The notes: generated by a model not told the origin, from the letters alone. Shown: positions 45,954 to 55,518, counted from the stretch's first letter. The stretch is DNA of 64,000 bases from Bacteroidia bacterium (GCA_030430575.1 JAUIKF010000025.1:1-64000); one strand, 5' to 3'. Program-made: numbers and translations.

Positions 45954-47276
45954 GTGCAAGCAGCCCCCCATAATGCCATAGCCAATAGAATGGACACACT
46001 GATTGAGAAGTGGTCCGCATTTTCCATTGTTCCCGAAGCGCGGGTATGTCGATGGAAGGTAGATGAGGACGAATTGGCGATTGTAAAAGGACTACCAGCG
46101 TATGAGTCCAGTGAAGGGGCTGTAACTCCAGATGTCTTTTTTATTTTTAGGAGCCCTGTACAGGACGAAAAGTCTTATGGAAAGCAGCTAATTGAAGAAT
46201 TGAGGGGCTGGTTTAAAAGTGAAGGGGCCCTTCTTCAGGAAGAAGGACTCTCAATCAAGCTTCCCTTGATTCCGCGAAATGCAAGCTGGGAGGCCCCAGA
46301 AGTGCTTGAATTTATGCACCGTTTCGCAACAAGCCTCTCAGAATCAGCGGAATTAGAAGCAGAAGGATTGATCGTCCTATGCTTATTTCCCCCTACGGGT
46401 AGTACCCCTCCACTTGCCAATTGGGTACAAAAGGCTATAGAAGCAGGTATCTCACCTTTGCTCAGGCTCATGGTAATTGATCTGGATGACAATCCTTGCT
46501 TCGATCCTATCGCTACCCAGTATCCAGACATGGTCCATACCCTCATTGCTGATCTGGACATGCGCAAGGCCATTCATGAACTAGCCGAAACGCATGGCTC
46601 TACCGAGCCAGATGCCCTTTTCAGAAAGCATTATACAGCTTTGTCAGCAGCAGCAGGCAAAAAAGACTGGTCAGAGGCCCAGTTTCACGGCCAAGAAGCC
46701 CTCAAAATCGCTGGAAGTCAACAGTGGAATCCCATGCAGGTGACGGTCTATATGGCCTTGGCAGGTGCTGCGATGAGCTGTGAAAGAAAATCGGATGCAT
46801 TAACGAATTATGACGAGGCTTTTGCCGTAACGGAAAAAATGGTCGCAACCTCAGAACTTGCTGCCGAAAAGCTTGCCGTACAGGTCCTTTTTGGGAAAGC
46901 CTCGATGTTCATTGCAGACCAAGACTATAAGACCGCATTTCAGGTCTATCAGCAGGCTGTACCTTTCGCTGAAATAGTGGAAAAGGAAGCCCAAACGGAA
47001 GAAGAAGGCGGGGGATATTATTTGATGGAAAGCTTGAGGATGAGTGGATTTTGTCAACTAAAACTCAAAGAAGAAGATGAAGCTTGGACCTATTTGAAAC
47101 AGGCATGGGAAACGGGATTGCGTATGAATCCCGAACTCCAAAAAAACACGACTTTGCCTTATATAGGGCAAGAATTGCTTAACTTGATAGATCCTTTGGG
47201 ATATGAACAGGAAGAAGAAGCCATCGAGAAAAAAATGATAGAACTGTTAGGAGAAGACTGGGAGCAAAAACTATAA
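45954..47276 (+). CDS. TPR-like T6SS accessory protein, probable Rhs adaptor
   Basis: 440 residues with a GTG start at 45954, or ATG at 45990 (MDTLIEKW), which is equally likely. The N-terminal 200 form an alpha/beta domain (AVTPDVFFIFRSP, GLIVLCLFPPTGS, LRLMVIDLDDNPCFD). The second half is TPR-like helices (HYTALSAAAGKKDWSEAQ, DALTNYDEAFAVTEK, GFCQLKLKEEDEAWTYLKQA). It lies 15 bp before the Rhs gene. Adaptors or chaperones that load Rhs effectors onto VgrG often sit in this spot, so I infer that role. I see no known adaptor family. Confidence 0.55.
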   Translation: MQAAPHNAIANRMDTLIEKWSAFSIVPEARVCRWKVDEDELAIVKGLPAYESSEGAVTPDVFFIFRSPVQDEKSYGKQLIEELRGWFKSEGALLQEEGLSIKLPLIPRNASWEAPEVLEFMHRFATSLSESAELEAEGLIVLCLFPPTGSTPPLANWVQKAIEAGISPLLRLMVIDLDDNPCFDPIATQYPDMVHTLIADLDMRKAIHELAETHGSTEPDALFRKHYTALSAAAGKKDWSEAQFHGQEALKIAGSQQWNPMQVTVYMALAGAAMSCERKSDALTNYDEAFAVTEKMVATSELAAEKLAVQVLFGKASMFIADQDYKTAFQVYQQAVPFAEIVEKEAQTEEEGGGYYLMESLRMSGFCQLKLKEEDEAWTYLKQAWETGLRMNPELQKNTTLPYIGQELLNLIDPLGYEQEEEAIEKKMIELLGEDWEQKL

Positions 47277-47291
47277 AACAGCCCAAATGCT

Positions 47292-50200
47292 ATGATGCCA
47301 GTAGCCAAAATGATGGACCCTGTGATGGGAGTTGATATTCATATCATCTTGATTCCCACACCGGGAGGCCCTGTGCCTACGCCCATTCCCCATCCCTTTA
47401 TCGGGATGGTCTTCGACCCTATGGAGTATGTTCCTTTTATCGGAGCTACTGTCCTTACCAATAGTGTTCCCAGGGCGCAAGCTGGCTCAGAGTGCAAGAA
47501 TATCCCCCCTCACATCCCTATGGGAGGTCCTTTTGCCAAACCTCCTGGCAATGAAGGGGAAGTGTTCATGGGCAGTTCTACAGTTCTGGCAGAAGATGAG
47601 CCCCTGTCATTTATGGCCATGCCGGTTATTAGTTGTACAGACATCGGCGTACCGCCTCCCCCTCGCCCTAAGAAGAAAGGCGCCCCCACTAGTCTGATGG
47701 CCCCTACCTCCGTCGTTTTACCAGTCCCCGCAGGCATGCCTATTTTGGTAGGTGGCCCGCCAACCGTTTCCTTGATGGCCATCGGCATGCGGGTAGGCAT
47801 GTCCGCGCTGAAAGGGCTGAGGAAATTGCAAAAAGGGAGCAAAAAATGGAAAAAAGTTTCTGACAAAATCCACAAGGCGGCAGATGCTGCCATGGACAAA
47901 GTCGGCATCAAGTCCAAAAAGGCGCGAAATGCTGTCCATAAAGGGATATGTACGGTCACTGGCCACCCTGTGGACATTGCGACAGGCAAGGTCTTCACAG
48001 ACCATGTCGACTTCGAATTATCGGGTCCCATCCCGCTAAAATGGGAACGCGTCTATTTTTCCACCTCCGAATATCAAAGCCCGATTGGGTTGGGATGGCA
48101 TCACCCCTATGATATGAAGCTTGTCTTAGACAAGTCAAATGGCGGAGCTGGCCTGCTCTTGCCAGATGGCAGAAGGACTACCTTTACCCTACCAGAAGGA
48201 GAAGAACTATCCTTCAACAGAACGGAAAGGATGAGTCTTGGCCAAGATGATCAGGGATATTATGTGATAGATAGTGACCGCATGCGGTTTGATTTTGGGA
48301 AAGGTCTTGGCACCTTGCCTTTGGCACGTATCTCCAATGAAGCAGGAGACCAAATCACCTTTACCTACAAAAGGAAAAGACTGACCCAGATCATCGATAG
48401 TGCAGGACGTACGTTGACTGTAAAGTCGGATAAATCGGGGAGGATCACAGCCATCCATGCGCCTCATCCTGACCACACTGGTGAAACCTATCCCATCGTG
48501 CGGTATGCCTATGACGATATGGGCAGACTCACTCAGGTGACGGACCCTTTGGATCACAGCTTTCACTTTGAATATCAAGGCAGCTTATTGACCAAAGAGA
48601 CAGACCGCAATGGTCTGAGCTTTCACTTCGAATATGATGGGGAAACGGCAGATGCCAAATGCATCCGCACGTGGGGAGACAAAGGCATCTATGACCACAA
48701 ACTGACCTATGCAGGAGGGATTACAGTAGTTGAAAATTCCTTGGGGGTCAAAACCACCCATTTTCACAATGGGGCCTTGGTCACCAAGACCATTGACCCT
48801 CTGGGGAATGTCACCCTATTTACCTTTAACGAATATAACCAACTCCTCACAGAAACTGATCCCCTAGGCAGAGAAACGACCTTTCAATACGATGAGCGGG
48901 GGAATTTGACCCAAACGACTGATCCATCAGAAGCTACGACCAAGCTATCCTATGATGAGCAAGACCTGCTCACCACCCTGACTGACGCCAACGGCGGCAA
49001 ATGGGCATGGACCTACAACGCTGACAATCAGATTGCCTCCAGAGTAGACCCTCTGGGCCTTACCACTGAATACAGCTATCAGAAGGGACAGCTCACCTCC
49101 ATCCAAACGCCAGGTCAGGGCATTACTTCCTTGAGTTATGACAAAGCCAAGAACCTCGTGCGCCTCACCACCGCCGACGGACAAAGCAGTCGGTGGAAGT
49201 ACGATGCCCTAGGCCGCCAGCGCGTCAGCATAGACCCTAATGCCAATGTCCAGCGTAGGCATTTTGACCTGGCGGGCAATGTGACACGGGTAGATGAACC
49301 CGATGGCAACCGCCGCTTTTTGACCTACGATGCCGAAGGCAACGTCATCCATGCCAAGGACCGCCAGCATGATGTGCGCTTTGCTTATGCAGGCATGAGC
49401 CGCATGGTGTCCCGAAAAGAAAATGGAACAGAAGTAGCCTTCGAATATGATACCGAGGAAAACCTGATCGGCATTGTCAATGAAAAGGGGCGTCGATACG
49501 AGTTTTTACTGGACGAAAATGGAAACATCTTCCAAGAGTCGGGATTTGATCGGCTGGTGAGGTTTTACGAACGCGATCAAGCCAGTCAGGTGGTAGGCGT
49601 AAAAGTCGGTTCAGGACCTGAGGCCACTAAAACAGCCTATGGATACGACGAAGCAGGACGCATCACTTCTGTGACCTATGATACGGGAGAGACGGAATAC
49701 TACGCCTATCGCCCAGATGGCGAACTCATGGAAGCTACCAATGGCGCTACCTCCATTTTCTTTGAGCGAGATCCACTAGGCAGGGTCCTAAAGGAGAAGC
49801 AAGGCACCCACGAAGTATTCAGCGAATACGACCCAACGGGAAACCGCATTCGCCTTTCCTCCTCGCAGGGGGCGGATTTGCATATCAGGCGTAATCAAAT
49901 GGGGGATGTCATGACCATGACAACCCCCAACGCCCAGGGCTGGCAAGTCCAGTTTAAGCGGGACGCCTTGGGGCTAGAGACTTCGCGCTTGCTGCCTGGC
50001 AAGATCGCCAGTCGCTGGAAGCGCGACAGCCTAGGAAGGCCCGTCGAGCACCAGATTACGGGCGCCCGCAAAAGCCTGCGCAAGCGGACCTATACCTGGT
50101 CCTTCAACGACCGCCTCAAGCAGCTAGGTGACAGCCTGAGTGGCGTCACCACCTTTGAGCACGACGCTTTTGGAAACCTCGCCTCCGCCAAATACGCCAA

Positions 50201-51437
50201 CGGCCAGACAGAGCATCGCAACCCCGACGAAGTGGGCAACCTCTTCCGCACCAAGGACCGTTCCGATCGCAGCTACGGCCCTGCAGGCCAGCTCCTCGAA
50301 GCCAACGGCAACCGCTACGAATACGACCAACTGGGTAACCTCACCCGCAAAACCACTGCACGGGGAGACGTCTGGCGGTACGAATGGAACCGCGCTGGCA
50401 TGCTGGCGGCAGTGACGCGCCCCGAAGGCGAGGTCGTGCGCTTCACCTACGACGCCCTTGGGCGGCGCATCAGCAAAAGCTTCAAAGGACGAACGACCCA
50501 CTGGGTCTGGGACGGCAATGTCATCCTGCATGAGTGGGTGACTGTCACCCCTTATATCAAAACAGCCCCCAAGCGCAGGCCTTCCTCCGGCATCAAGATT
50601 AAGCCCCGAAAGCGCTTGACGCTTGCCAATACGCCTGTGGCGACCTTGGCAGCGCCTGTGGTAGAGACACCAGAGGAGCCTGCCTCCACTGAGGTGATCA
50701 CCTGGCTCTTTGAGCCAGAGAGCTTCACGCCCATCGCCAAGCTGCAAGGCGATCAGGCCTTCAGTATCTTGACAGATCATCTGGGCACGCCTGTAGCCAT
50801 GTACGCCCGCGAAGGTGGACAGAAATGGGCGGCGGAGACAAGCATCTACGGGGAGCTGAAGAATGTGCAGGGTGCGCGGGCTGCTTGTCCGTTTCGGTAT
50901 CCCGGGCAGTATGAGGACTGGGAGACGGGGCTGTATTATAACCGCTTTCGGTATTATGATGCGGAAGGGGGGATGTATGTGAGTCAGGATCCGTCTTCTT
51001 TGATGGGAGGCATGAATTTATATAGTTATGTTCATGATATAGTAACATTTATTGATCCTCTTGGCCTTAGTGAACTCTTAGCATTGGTCAATGAAGCACA
51101 TTCTCAACTTGATCCTACAGCCCAGAGATTTAAGACCACTGCTATTGGAAAAGATGCTTCTGGAAATGTATTCATATCTTCTAGCGACCCTAAAGTTCCA
51201 AAAGTGCAAAGAGAGTGGGCAGAATCAAAAGGAATAAAAGTAATCAATAGTGGCGGGACAGATATTCATGCAGAAGAGGCACTAATAAAGTCCAACAAAG
51301 GTGTCACACATATTGATGCCTCAAGGGGTGTTTGTATCGATTGTGAAGAACTAATGAATCAACAATCTGTTACTACAAATACTCATAAAACAGGGAAAAA
51401 GTCTAAAAAGAGAATGAAAAAAGGAAGTTGCAAATAA
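47292..51437 (+). CDS. PAAR-like/Rhs polymorphic effector with C-terminal deaminase-fold toxin
   Basis: 1381 residues. The first 200 are a PAAR-like hydrophobic, Pro-rich region (HIILIPTPGGPVPTPIPH, VGGPPTVSLMAIGMRVG). An Rhs module follows from about residue 230 (DIATGKVFTDHVDFELSGPI) with many YD repeats of the type YDxxGxLTxxTDPLG. It ends in the self-cleavage type motif YDAEGGMYVSQDPSSLMGG and DPLGL (1255-1259). The last 122 residues are the toxin domain: DIHAEEALI (His1326, Glu1328) and RGVCIDCEELM (Cys1348, Cys1351) are the zinc and catalytic residues of nucleotide-deaminase-fold toxins of the YwqJ type. The tail becomes clearly AT-rich from about 51010, showing exchange of the toxin tip. 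Release into neighbours through VgrG is expected. Confidence 0.85.
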   Translation: MMPVAKMMDPVMGVDIHIILIPTPGGPVPTPIPHPFIGMVFDPMEYVPFIGATVLTNSVPRAQAGSECKNIPPHIPMGGPFAKPPGNEGEVFMGSSTVLAEDEPLSFMAMPVISCTDIGVPPPPRPKKKGAPTSLMAPTSVVLPVPAGMPILVGGPPTVSLMAIGMRVGMSALKGLRKLQKGSKKWKKVSDKIHKAADAAMDKVGIKSKKARNAVHKGICTVTGHPVDIATGKVFTDHVDFELSGPIPLKWERVYFSTSEYQSPIGLGWHHPYDMKLVLDKSNGGAGLLLPDGRRTTFTLPEGEELSFNRTERMSLGQDDQGYYVIDSDRMRFDFGKGLGTLPLARISNEAGDQITFTYKRKRLTQIIDSAGRTLTVKSDKSGRITAIHAPHPDHTGETYPIVRYAYDDMGRLTQVTDPLDHSFHFEYQGSLLTKETDRNGLSFHFEYDGETADAKCIRTWGDKGIYDHKLTYAGGITVVENSLGVKTTHFHNGALVTKTIDPLGNVTLFTFNEYNQLLTETDPLGRETTFQYDERGNLTQTTDPSEATTKLSYDEQDLLTTLTDANGGKWAWTYNADNQIASRVDPLGLTTEYSYQKGQLTSIQTPGQGITSLSYDKAKNLVRLTTADGQSSRWKYDALGRQRVSIDPNANVQRRHFDLAGNVTRVDEPDGNRRFLTYDAEGNVIHAKDRQHDVRFAYAGMSRMVSRKENGTEVAFEYDTEENLIGIVNEKGRRYEFLLDENGNIFQESGFDRLVRFYERDQASQVVGVKVGSGPEATKTAYGYDEAGRITSVTYDTGETEYYAYRPDGELMEATNGATSIFFERDPLGRVLKEKQGTHEVFSEYDPTGNRIRLSSSQGADLHIRRNQMGDVMTMTTPNAQGWQVQFKRDALGLETSRLLPGKIASRWKRDSLGRPVEHQITGARKSLRKRTYTWSFNDRLKQLGDSLSGVTTFEHDAFGNLASAKYANGQTEHRNPDEVGNLFRTKDRSDRSYGPAGQLLEANGNRYEYDQLGNLTRKTTARGDVWRYEWNRAGMLAAVTRPEGEVVRFTYDALGRRISKSFKGRTTHWVWDGNVILHEWVTVTPYIKTAPKRRPSSGIKIKPRKRLTLANTPVATLAAPVVETPEEPASTEVITWLFEPESFTPIAKLQGDQAFSILTDHLGTPVAMYAREGGQKWAAETSIYGELKNVQGARAACPFRYPGQYEDWETGLYYNRFRYYDAEGGMYVSQDPSSLMGGMNLYSYVHDIVTFIDPLGLSELLALVNEAHSQLDPTAQRFKTTAIGKDASGNVFISSSDPKVPKVQREWAESKGIKVINSGGTDIHAEEALIKSNKGVTHIDASRGVCIDCEELMNQQSVTTNTHKTGKKSKKRMKKGSCK

Positions 51438-52027
51438 TGACCCATTCAGAAAAAATCAGAAAGTTAATATCTCCCCTTAGTAAAAAACAGATTATCCTAT
51501 TTGGTTTGATCTCATTAGGAAGATCTGTTCCATTGTATACTATATTTGCAAAGGAAATAGAAGATGAACAGGGCATGTATTTTTCTGTTTTTAAAAAGGG
51601 CCATAGTTATTTAATGAAATATATTGATGACTTGTTTAATGTCCTTCAAACTAATGATCTACTAAATAATATTAATGCCAATGAGATATCAGAAGAATTA
51701 TTAAAATATGCCCCTGATTCTGAAGCAGTTTCAAGTGTCAATTCAATAATTGCACAAAATTGTGCCATTGCTGCTTCATATTTGGCATTATATATTGATA
51801 ATGATCAGACTCAAAACATACTCTACTGTATTAATAAAAATATAGAAAGTATTGATATCCTTGGATTTGGTAAAGGTCTTGATGAGCCAGAAGCAGAATC
51901 ATTAATTTCAAAAGAAAAAGAAATTCAAATTACAAGCATTAGTCTAATCAAAGAAGTTGATTTCCCATTAAGTAACCACAACAAACAGATTGTAGACTCA
52001 TTTATTAAAAAAAACATTTTAGAATAA
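51437..52027 (+). CDS. probable immunity protein for the deaminase toxin (DUF416-like)
   Basis: 196 residues. The start ATG at 51437 overlaps the Rhs stop (TAATG), which fixes it and signals coupling. Text such as LSKKQIILFGLISLGRSVPLYTIF is like the opening of DUF416/YjaG-type proteins. The remainder is helical and acidic. It has the same AT-rich base composition as the toxin tip, so both came together. Position and composition, more than similarity, support the immunity role, which would be to bind and block the deaminase. Confidence 0.7.
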   Translation: MTHSEKIRKLISPLSKKQIILFGLISLGRSVPLYTIFAKEIEDEQGMYFSVFKKGHSYLMKYIDDLFNVLQTNDLLNNINANEISEELLKYAPDSEAVSSVNSIIAQNCAIAASYLALYIDNDQTQNILYCINKNIESIDILGFGKGLDEPEAESLISKEKEIQITSISLIKEVDFPLSNHNKQIVDSFIKKNILE

Positions 52028-52261
52028 GACACAAAAATCACACATCTGCACATTGAAAAATAATTCCATTATTAAATTAAAGCTACCATAACTATTCAGA
52101 GAAGGGTGAAGGCGGCCCAAACGGCCTTCAAATCACTGCATCCTCATTTCATACCATTTAGCAAATACCCTCACTCTGTTATTTTTGTTTATCCAAAAAA
52201 ATCTTCTTAATATCCCCTAGTCAACAACATTTCCCATAACCCCTATTACGCCATAACGCCT

Positions 52262-52981
52262 ATGCCTTTCGAATTTGTACATACAGTAAAACGTGGAGAG
52301 AACCTCAGCAAGATTGGACGGCTATACGGCCTCTCCAACCCTGGGCCGATAGCTACCCACCCAGACAACAAAGTCTTGTTCTATCAAAATCGGAACTTCG
52401 TTATCCACCCTGGGGATAAGCTGGTTATTCCCTGGCCAGAGGAGAAGTTGCGGAAATTCCGGGACTTGCTCACGCGCCTGATCGCCGACGGCGAGGCGAC
52501 GACCCAGCGGCTGACGGCCTCCCTCTTGGCAGACCGCCGAGAAGTGGAGCGCATCGAAAACAATGCCGATATAGCGGCCTTCTTGCTGACTTTGGGCGTA
52601 GGCATAGGCGCCCTTACTGCCAAGGGGCTGAAGGGGGCTTCCATGACCAACTCTGAAGCCGTTCAGTGGTTGGTGACAGATCGTTTGCTCATGGGCCATA
52701 GCATAGCCTCCATGACCGTGAGGCCCTCGGGCGATTCCCGCGTCTGGCGGTTTATCAAGCGGAGTGCTTTGGGGTTTATGAGTCCTTCCTATTATTCCTC
52801 TCTCTATCTCGCAATCAGAGAAAATGATTTTGACATCGCCGCTGATGGCAATACCGCGCCTATCGACAAGGCGATCCGCACGATCAAGACAGAAAATGAT
52901 CGCATGAATGCTAGACTCCGACAGAAGCGGACGGAGGTAGAGGCGCAGATGGGGGCTTCGTATTATAGGAATAGGATATAG
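52262..52981 (+). CDS. LysM-domain protein with a hydrophobic helix
   Basis: 239 residues. LysM-type start EFVHTVKRGENLSKIGRLYG with IHPGDKLVIPW (residues 49-58) is a single peptidoglycan-binding repeat. A hydrophobic helix (DIAAFLLTLGVGIGALTAKG) lies at about residue 99, and a C-terminal coiled-coil-like helix at 210-231. It has no signal peptide, so it may be carried by the T6SS or be a tail-associated factor, as LysM proteins are in phage and injection systems. It follows the immunity gene after 234 bp with a weak hairpin (52107-52128). Confidence 0.7.
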   Translation: MPFEFVHTVKRGENLSKIGRLYGLSNPGPIATHPDNKVLFYQNRNFVIHPGDKLVIPWPEEKLRKFRDLLTRLIADGEATTQRLTASLLADRREVERIENNADIAAFLLTLGVGIGALTAKGLKGASMTNSEAVQWLVTDRLLMGHSIASMTVRPSGDSRVWRFIKRSALGFMSPSYYSSLYLAIRENDFDIAADGNTAPIDKAIRTIKTENDRMNARLRQKRTEVEAQMGASYYRNRI

Positions 52982-52988
52982 GAATTTT

Positions 52989-53065
52989 GACGGAAGTGAA
53001 GAATCACATTATAGATAAATGAAAATGAGCCTAGTAAGATTCTTCACTGCGTTCAGAATGACAGC
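52989..53065. repeat. degenerate relative of the 6490 inverted-repeat element
   Basis: GATTCTTCACTGCGTTCAGAATGACA (53039-53064) with a shortened inverted arm GAAGTGAAGAATCA (52992-53005). It is the same family as the 28-bp stem at 6529-6607, in a different sequence version. The spacer is AT-rich. Confidence 0.55.
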
Positions 53066-53147
53066 GTTGCTGTTGATATTTGAAAACCTTAATGGCAAGC
53101 TATCTCAATAAATTCAAACGATTCCCTAGTATTTTTCAGGTATTCCC

Positions 53148-53795
53148 ATGACCATCCAACAGATCATTGCCCAAAATCGCATCCTTGCCGACACCCTTGG
53201 TTGGGGAGAGCGGATACTTGAGATTTATCGGTATTTGGGATTTAAAGATTACTGCCCAGATGAGGAGACATTTGCACATGCCCTGATGAGGTGGCAGCAG
53301 CGGAACTGCCTTATTGCTACGGGCCTTTTAGATACAAGTACTTGGGCGATCATGCAATTAGAAGTTCCTCCTATCCTCCCCAACGCCATTTCTATGGCTA
53401 TTCCTAAACCTGTACAGGCCCAACGCAGCCGTGCAGAGTGGCTAGCCCAAGTAAAACATACCCATAAGCTGAGTACCCTTGATCCTATTTTTAGGCAAAA
53501 AGCAGAAAATGTCCTGATCAAACTGGTTCAAGATGGGTACCCCATCAGGATCGTTTGGGGCCTGCGTACCTTAGAACAAAACAATGCCCTCGTGCAAAAA
53601 GGAGTGGCTAGTAAGACAAGTCTACACTTGCAGGGAAAAGCCATGGATGTAATTCATCGGATAGAAGCTTATGAATACACAGATGAGAATAAAGCTTATT
53701 GGAATGCTTTGGGGAAATACGCCAAGGAAGAAGGCCTCGTATGGGGCGGGGATTTTGAATCTCGGTATGACCCCACTCATATAGAACTAAAATAA
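53148..53795 (+). CDS. peptidoglycan-binding/M15 peptidase (VanY/endolysin-like)
   Basis: 215 residues. The N-terminal part (residues 20-70; YLGFKDYCPDEETFAHALMR, then ATGLLDTSTWAIM) is a PG_binding_1-like domain. The C-terminal part is an M15-type zinc peptidase: SLHLQGKAMD (SxHxxGxAxD) supplies His and Asp, and GLVWGGDF...DPTHIELK supplies the remaining His and the catalytic Asp. These cut the peptide of peptidoglycan (L-Ala-D-Glu or D-Ala-D-Ala). No signal peptide is seen, so secretion by the T6SS or action in its own envelope are open options. A 47-residue membrane gene follows 7 bp later. Confidence 0.82.
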   Translation: MTIQQIIAQNRILADTLGWGERILEIYRYLGFKDYCPDEETFAHALMRWQQRNCLIATGLLDTSTWAIMQLEVPPILPNAISMAIPKPVQAQRSRAEWLAQVKHTHKLSTLDPIFRQKAENVLIKLVQDGYPIRIVWGLRTLEQNNALVQKGVASKTSLHLQGKAMDVIHRIEAYEYTDENKAYWNALGKYAKEEGLVWGGDFESRYDPTHIELK

Positions 53796-53802
53796 GCAGC
53801 CT

Positions 53803-53946
53803 ATGTCAAAAAACCGCAAGAAAATCCTCACCTACCTAGTTCTAGCACTAATTGCTATGGGGCTTGTCTATCTCTTGGCCATCGATGATGGCAGTGCCAA
53901 GAGTGCCATCAAGCACTTTATCAAAGGCATTGTACGCAGCATGTGA
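53803..53946 (+). CDS. 47-residue single-span membrane peptide
   Basis: Start MSKNRKKILTYLVLALIAMG, a positively charged N-terminus followed by one strong membrane helix (residues 9-26), then DDGSAKSAIKHFIKGIVRSM. It begins 7 bp after the peptidase stop, so it is likely co-translated. It could be a holin-like or immunity-like partner of the peptidoglycan enzyme; this is an inference from place and shape. I recognise no family. Confidence 0.6.
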   Translation: MSKNRKKILTYLVLALIAMGLVYLLAIDDGSAKSAIKHFIKGIVRSM

Positions 53947-54282
53947 TCATCAAAAACCATGATAAGTGATGGTACTACATCATCAGAATTAACTATATGC
54001 AAGTACTGAAATTTGATGATCTCGTTATATTTAAACAACTGACTATCACTATATTACAAATAGCCAAAACTTATACAATTTATTTTATTTGTATTTTTTA
54101 TGTGCCAGTTATTTATCATAAATATCTATATATCAATTACTTACACCCCTTTCCCAAAAAAATAAAGTAGATTCACCTCAAAAAAAACAACACATCCCCC
54201 CCTATCCACTTGTCTAAAAAATATTTTTTACCTAGCTTTATAATCCTAGCAACTACACTTTTACCCATATACTTTTCTACCA
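53947..54282. other. AT-rich leader of the ubiquitin-like operon
   Basis: No gene or clear terminator seen in the 336 bp. The region is AT-rich with long T and A runs (such as TTTATTTTATTTGTATTTTT near 54079-54098). It likely holds the promoter of the E1-Ubl-E2 operon, but no good -33/-7 pair can be named. Confidence 0.45.
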
Positions 54283-55518
54283 ATGGATGCCTCTTCCAAG
54301 CGCTCATTCGACCCTAGATCCTGGGACCACACTTTTGAACTTATTTCTTGGTGGGATGCTGAGAGCGTCCGCAAGGCCAAAGTGATTGTTGTAGGCGCAG
54401 GTGCGCTGGGGAATGAAGTGTTGAAAAACCTGGCTTTGCTCAATGTTGGACATATTTTAGTCATTGACTTCGATACGATTGAGTATTCGAATTTGTCTCG
54501 CTCCATTTTGTTTCGGCCTAGTGATTGTGTCGAGGGAACTGAAGCCAAATTCAAGGCGGATGTAGCAGCTGAGCGTGTCAAAGAGATCAATCCCAATGTG
54601 CACATAAGAAGTATCGTAGGGAAAATTCCAGGAGATGTCGGCCTAGGGGTTTTTCGCCATGCTGATGTGATTATAGGGTGTCTTGACAACCGCCTGGCTC
54701 GACTCTTTATCAATCGCCTAGCGTATAAAATTGGTGCTACGTGGGTGGACGGAGGCATTCAGAACCTTGCGGGGCAAGTAACGGTCTACCGTCCTGGCGA
54801 ATCTTGCTACGAATGTAGCTTGGGTTCTACCGACCGAGAATTTATTCAATTCCAACTAGGGTGCCCAGATATCGCACGGGCAAGTGTAGAGCTTGGACGT
54901 GTACCTACGACTCCGCTGGCAGCTTCCATCATTGGGGCACTTCAAGTCACGGAAGCCCTCAAAGTAGTGCTTGGAAATGATGATAAATTATTGGTTGGCG
55001 AACGTGCATACTATGAGGGGATGAATAATGATTATTTTCGATTTAAGACTACCCCCATGAAGTCAGAGTGCTTGAGTCATTTCACCTATGATCCTATCAT
55101 AGAAGCTGACGAGATGACTGCAGACCTTACTGTTGAAGATGCATTGGACCTGCTAGAAGCGCGCTTCAATGATCCTGCTGTTTGCATAGAACTGGATCAA
55201 GAACTCATCACTGAAATCACGACCCGACAAACGGAGAAAACCTATGACGTCATCGTTTCAAAAGCCTCTTTTGGAAAGAAAATGATCGAACGGTATCAAA
55301 TCCAGTCCAATGAGGGGATTGTCATCACAGGAGAAGTGAGGGAATTGACCAAAACCTTCAAGCATTTAGGTCTTTCCTTATTGGAAGTGGGCATTCCCCG
55401 CTTGCACATCATAAAAGTACGCGCCAATGGGGAGACACACTTTGTGGAATTGAGTGGGGATGAACCTCCTTTTGGTACGCCCCAACCTCAAAATGAACAT
55501 GCTATTAACAAACCATAA
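54283..55518 (+). CDS. E1-like ubiquitin-activating enzyme (ThiF/HesA family) with C-terminal extension
   Basis: 411 residues. The Rossmann nucleotide site is VVGAGALGNEVLKNLA (residues 37-52), with the acidic site IDFD (61-64) and NLSRS. GCLDNRLAR (132-140) and CYEC (175-178) follow, then C194 in GCPDIA and LAASIIGALQVTEALKVV. The CxxC together with a later CLSH (263-266) may form the structural zinc site, though only a CxxH is present in place of the second CxxC. C194 is the best candidate for a catalytic cysteine. Residues 271-411 form an extra domain of unknown fold. The enzyme would adenylate the ubiquitin-like protein. First gene of the operon; 50 bp upstream of the Ubl. Confidence 0.88.
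   Translation: MDASSKRSFDPRSWDHTFELISWWDAESVRKAKVIVVGAGALGNEVLKNLALLNVGHILVIDFDTIEYSNLSRSILFRPSDCVEGTEAKFKADVAAERVKEINPNVHIRSIVGKIPGDVGLGVFRHADVIIGCLDNRLARLFINRLAYKIGATWVDGGIQNLAGQVTVYRPGESCYECSLGSTDREFIQFQLGCPDIARASVELGRVPTTPLAASIIGALQVTEALKVVLGNDDKLLVGERAYYEGMNNDYFRFKTTPMKSECLSHFTYDPIIEADEMTADLTVEDALDLLEARFNDPAVCIELDQELITEITTRQTEKTYDVIVSKASFGKKMIERYQIQSNEGIVITGEVRELTKTFKHLGLSLLEVGIPRLHIIKVRANGETHFVELSGDEPPFGTPQPQNEHAINKP

Noticed and set aside
50124-50780. 218-codon open frame opposite the Rhs core
   Set aside because: Shadow of GC-rich Rhs coding; residue make-up is not protein-like.
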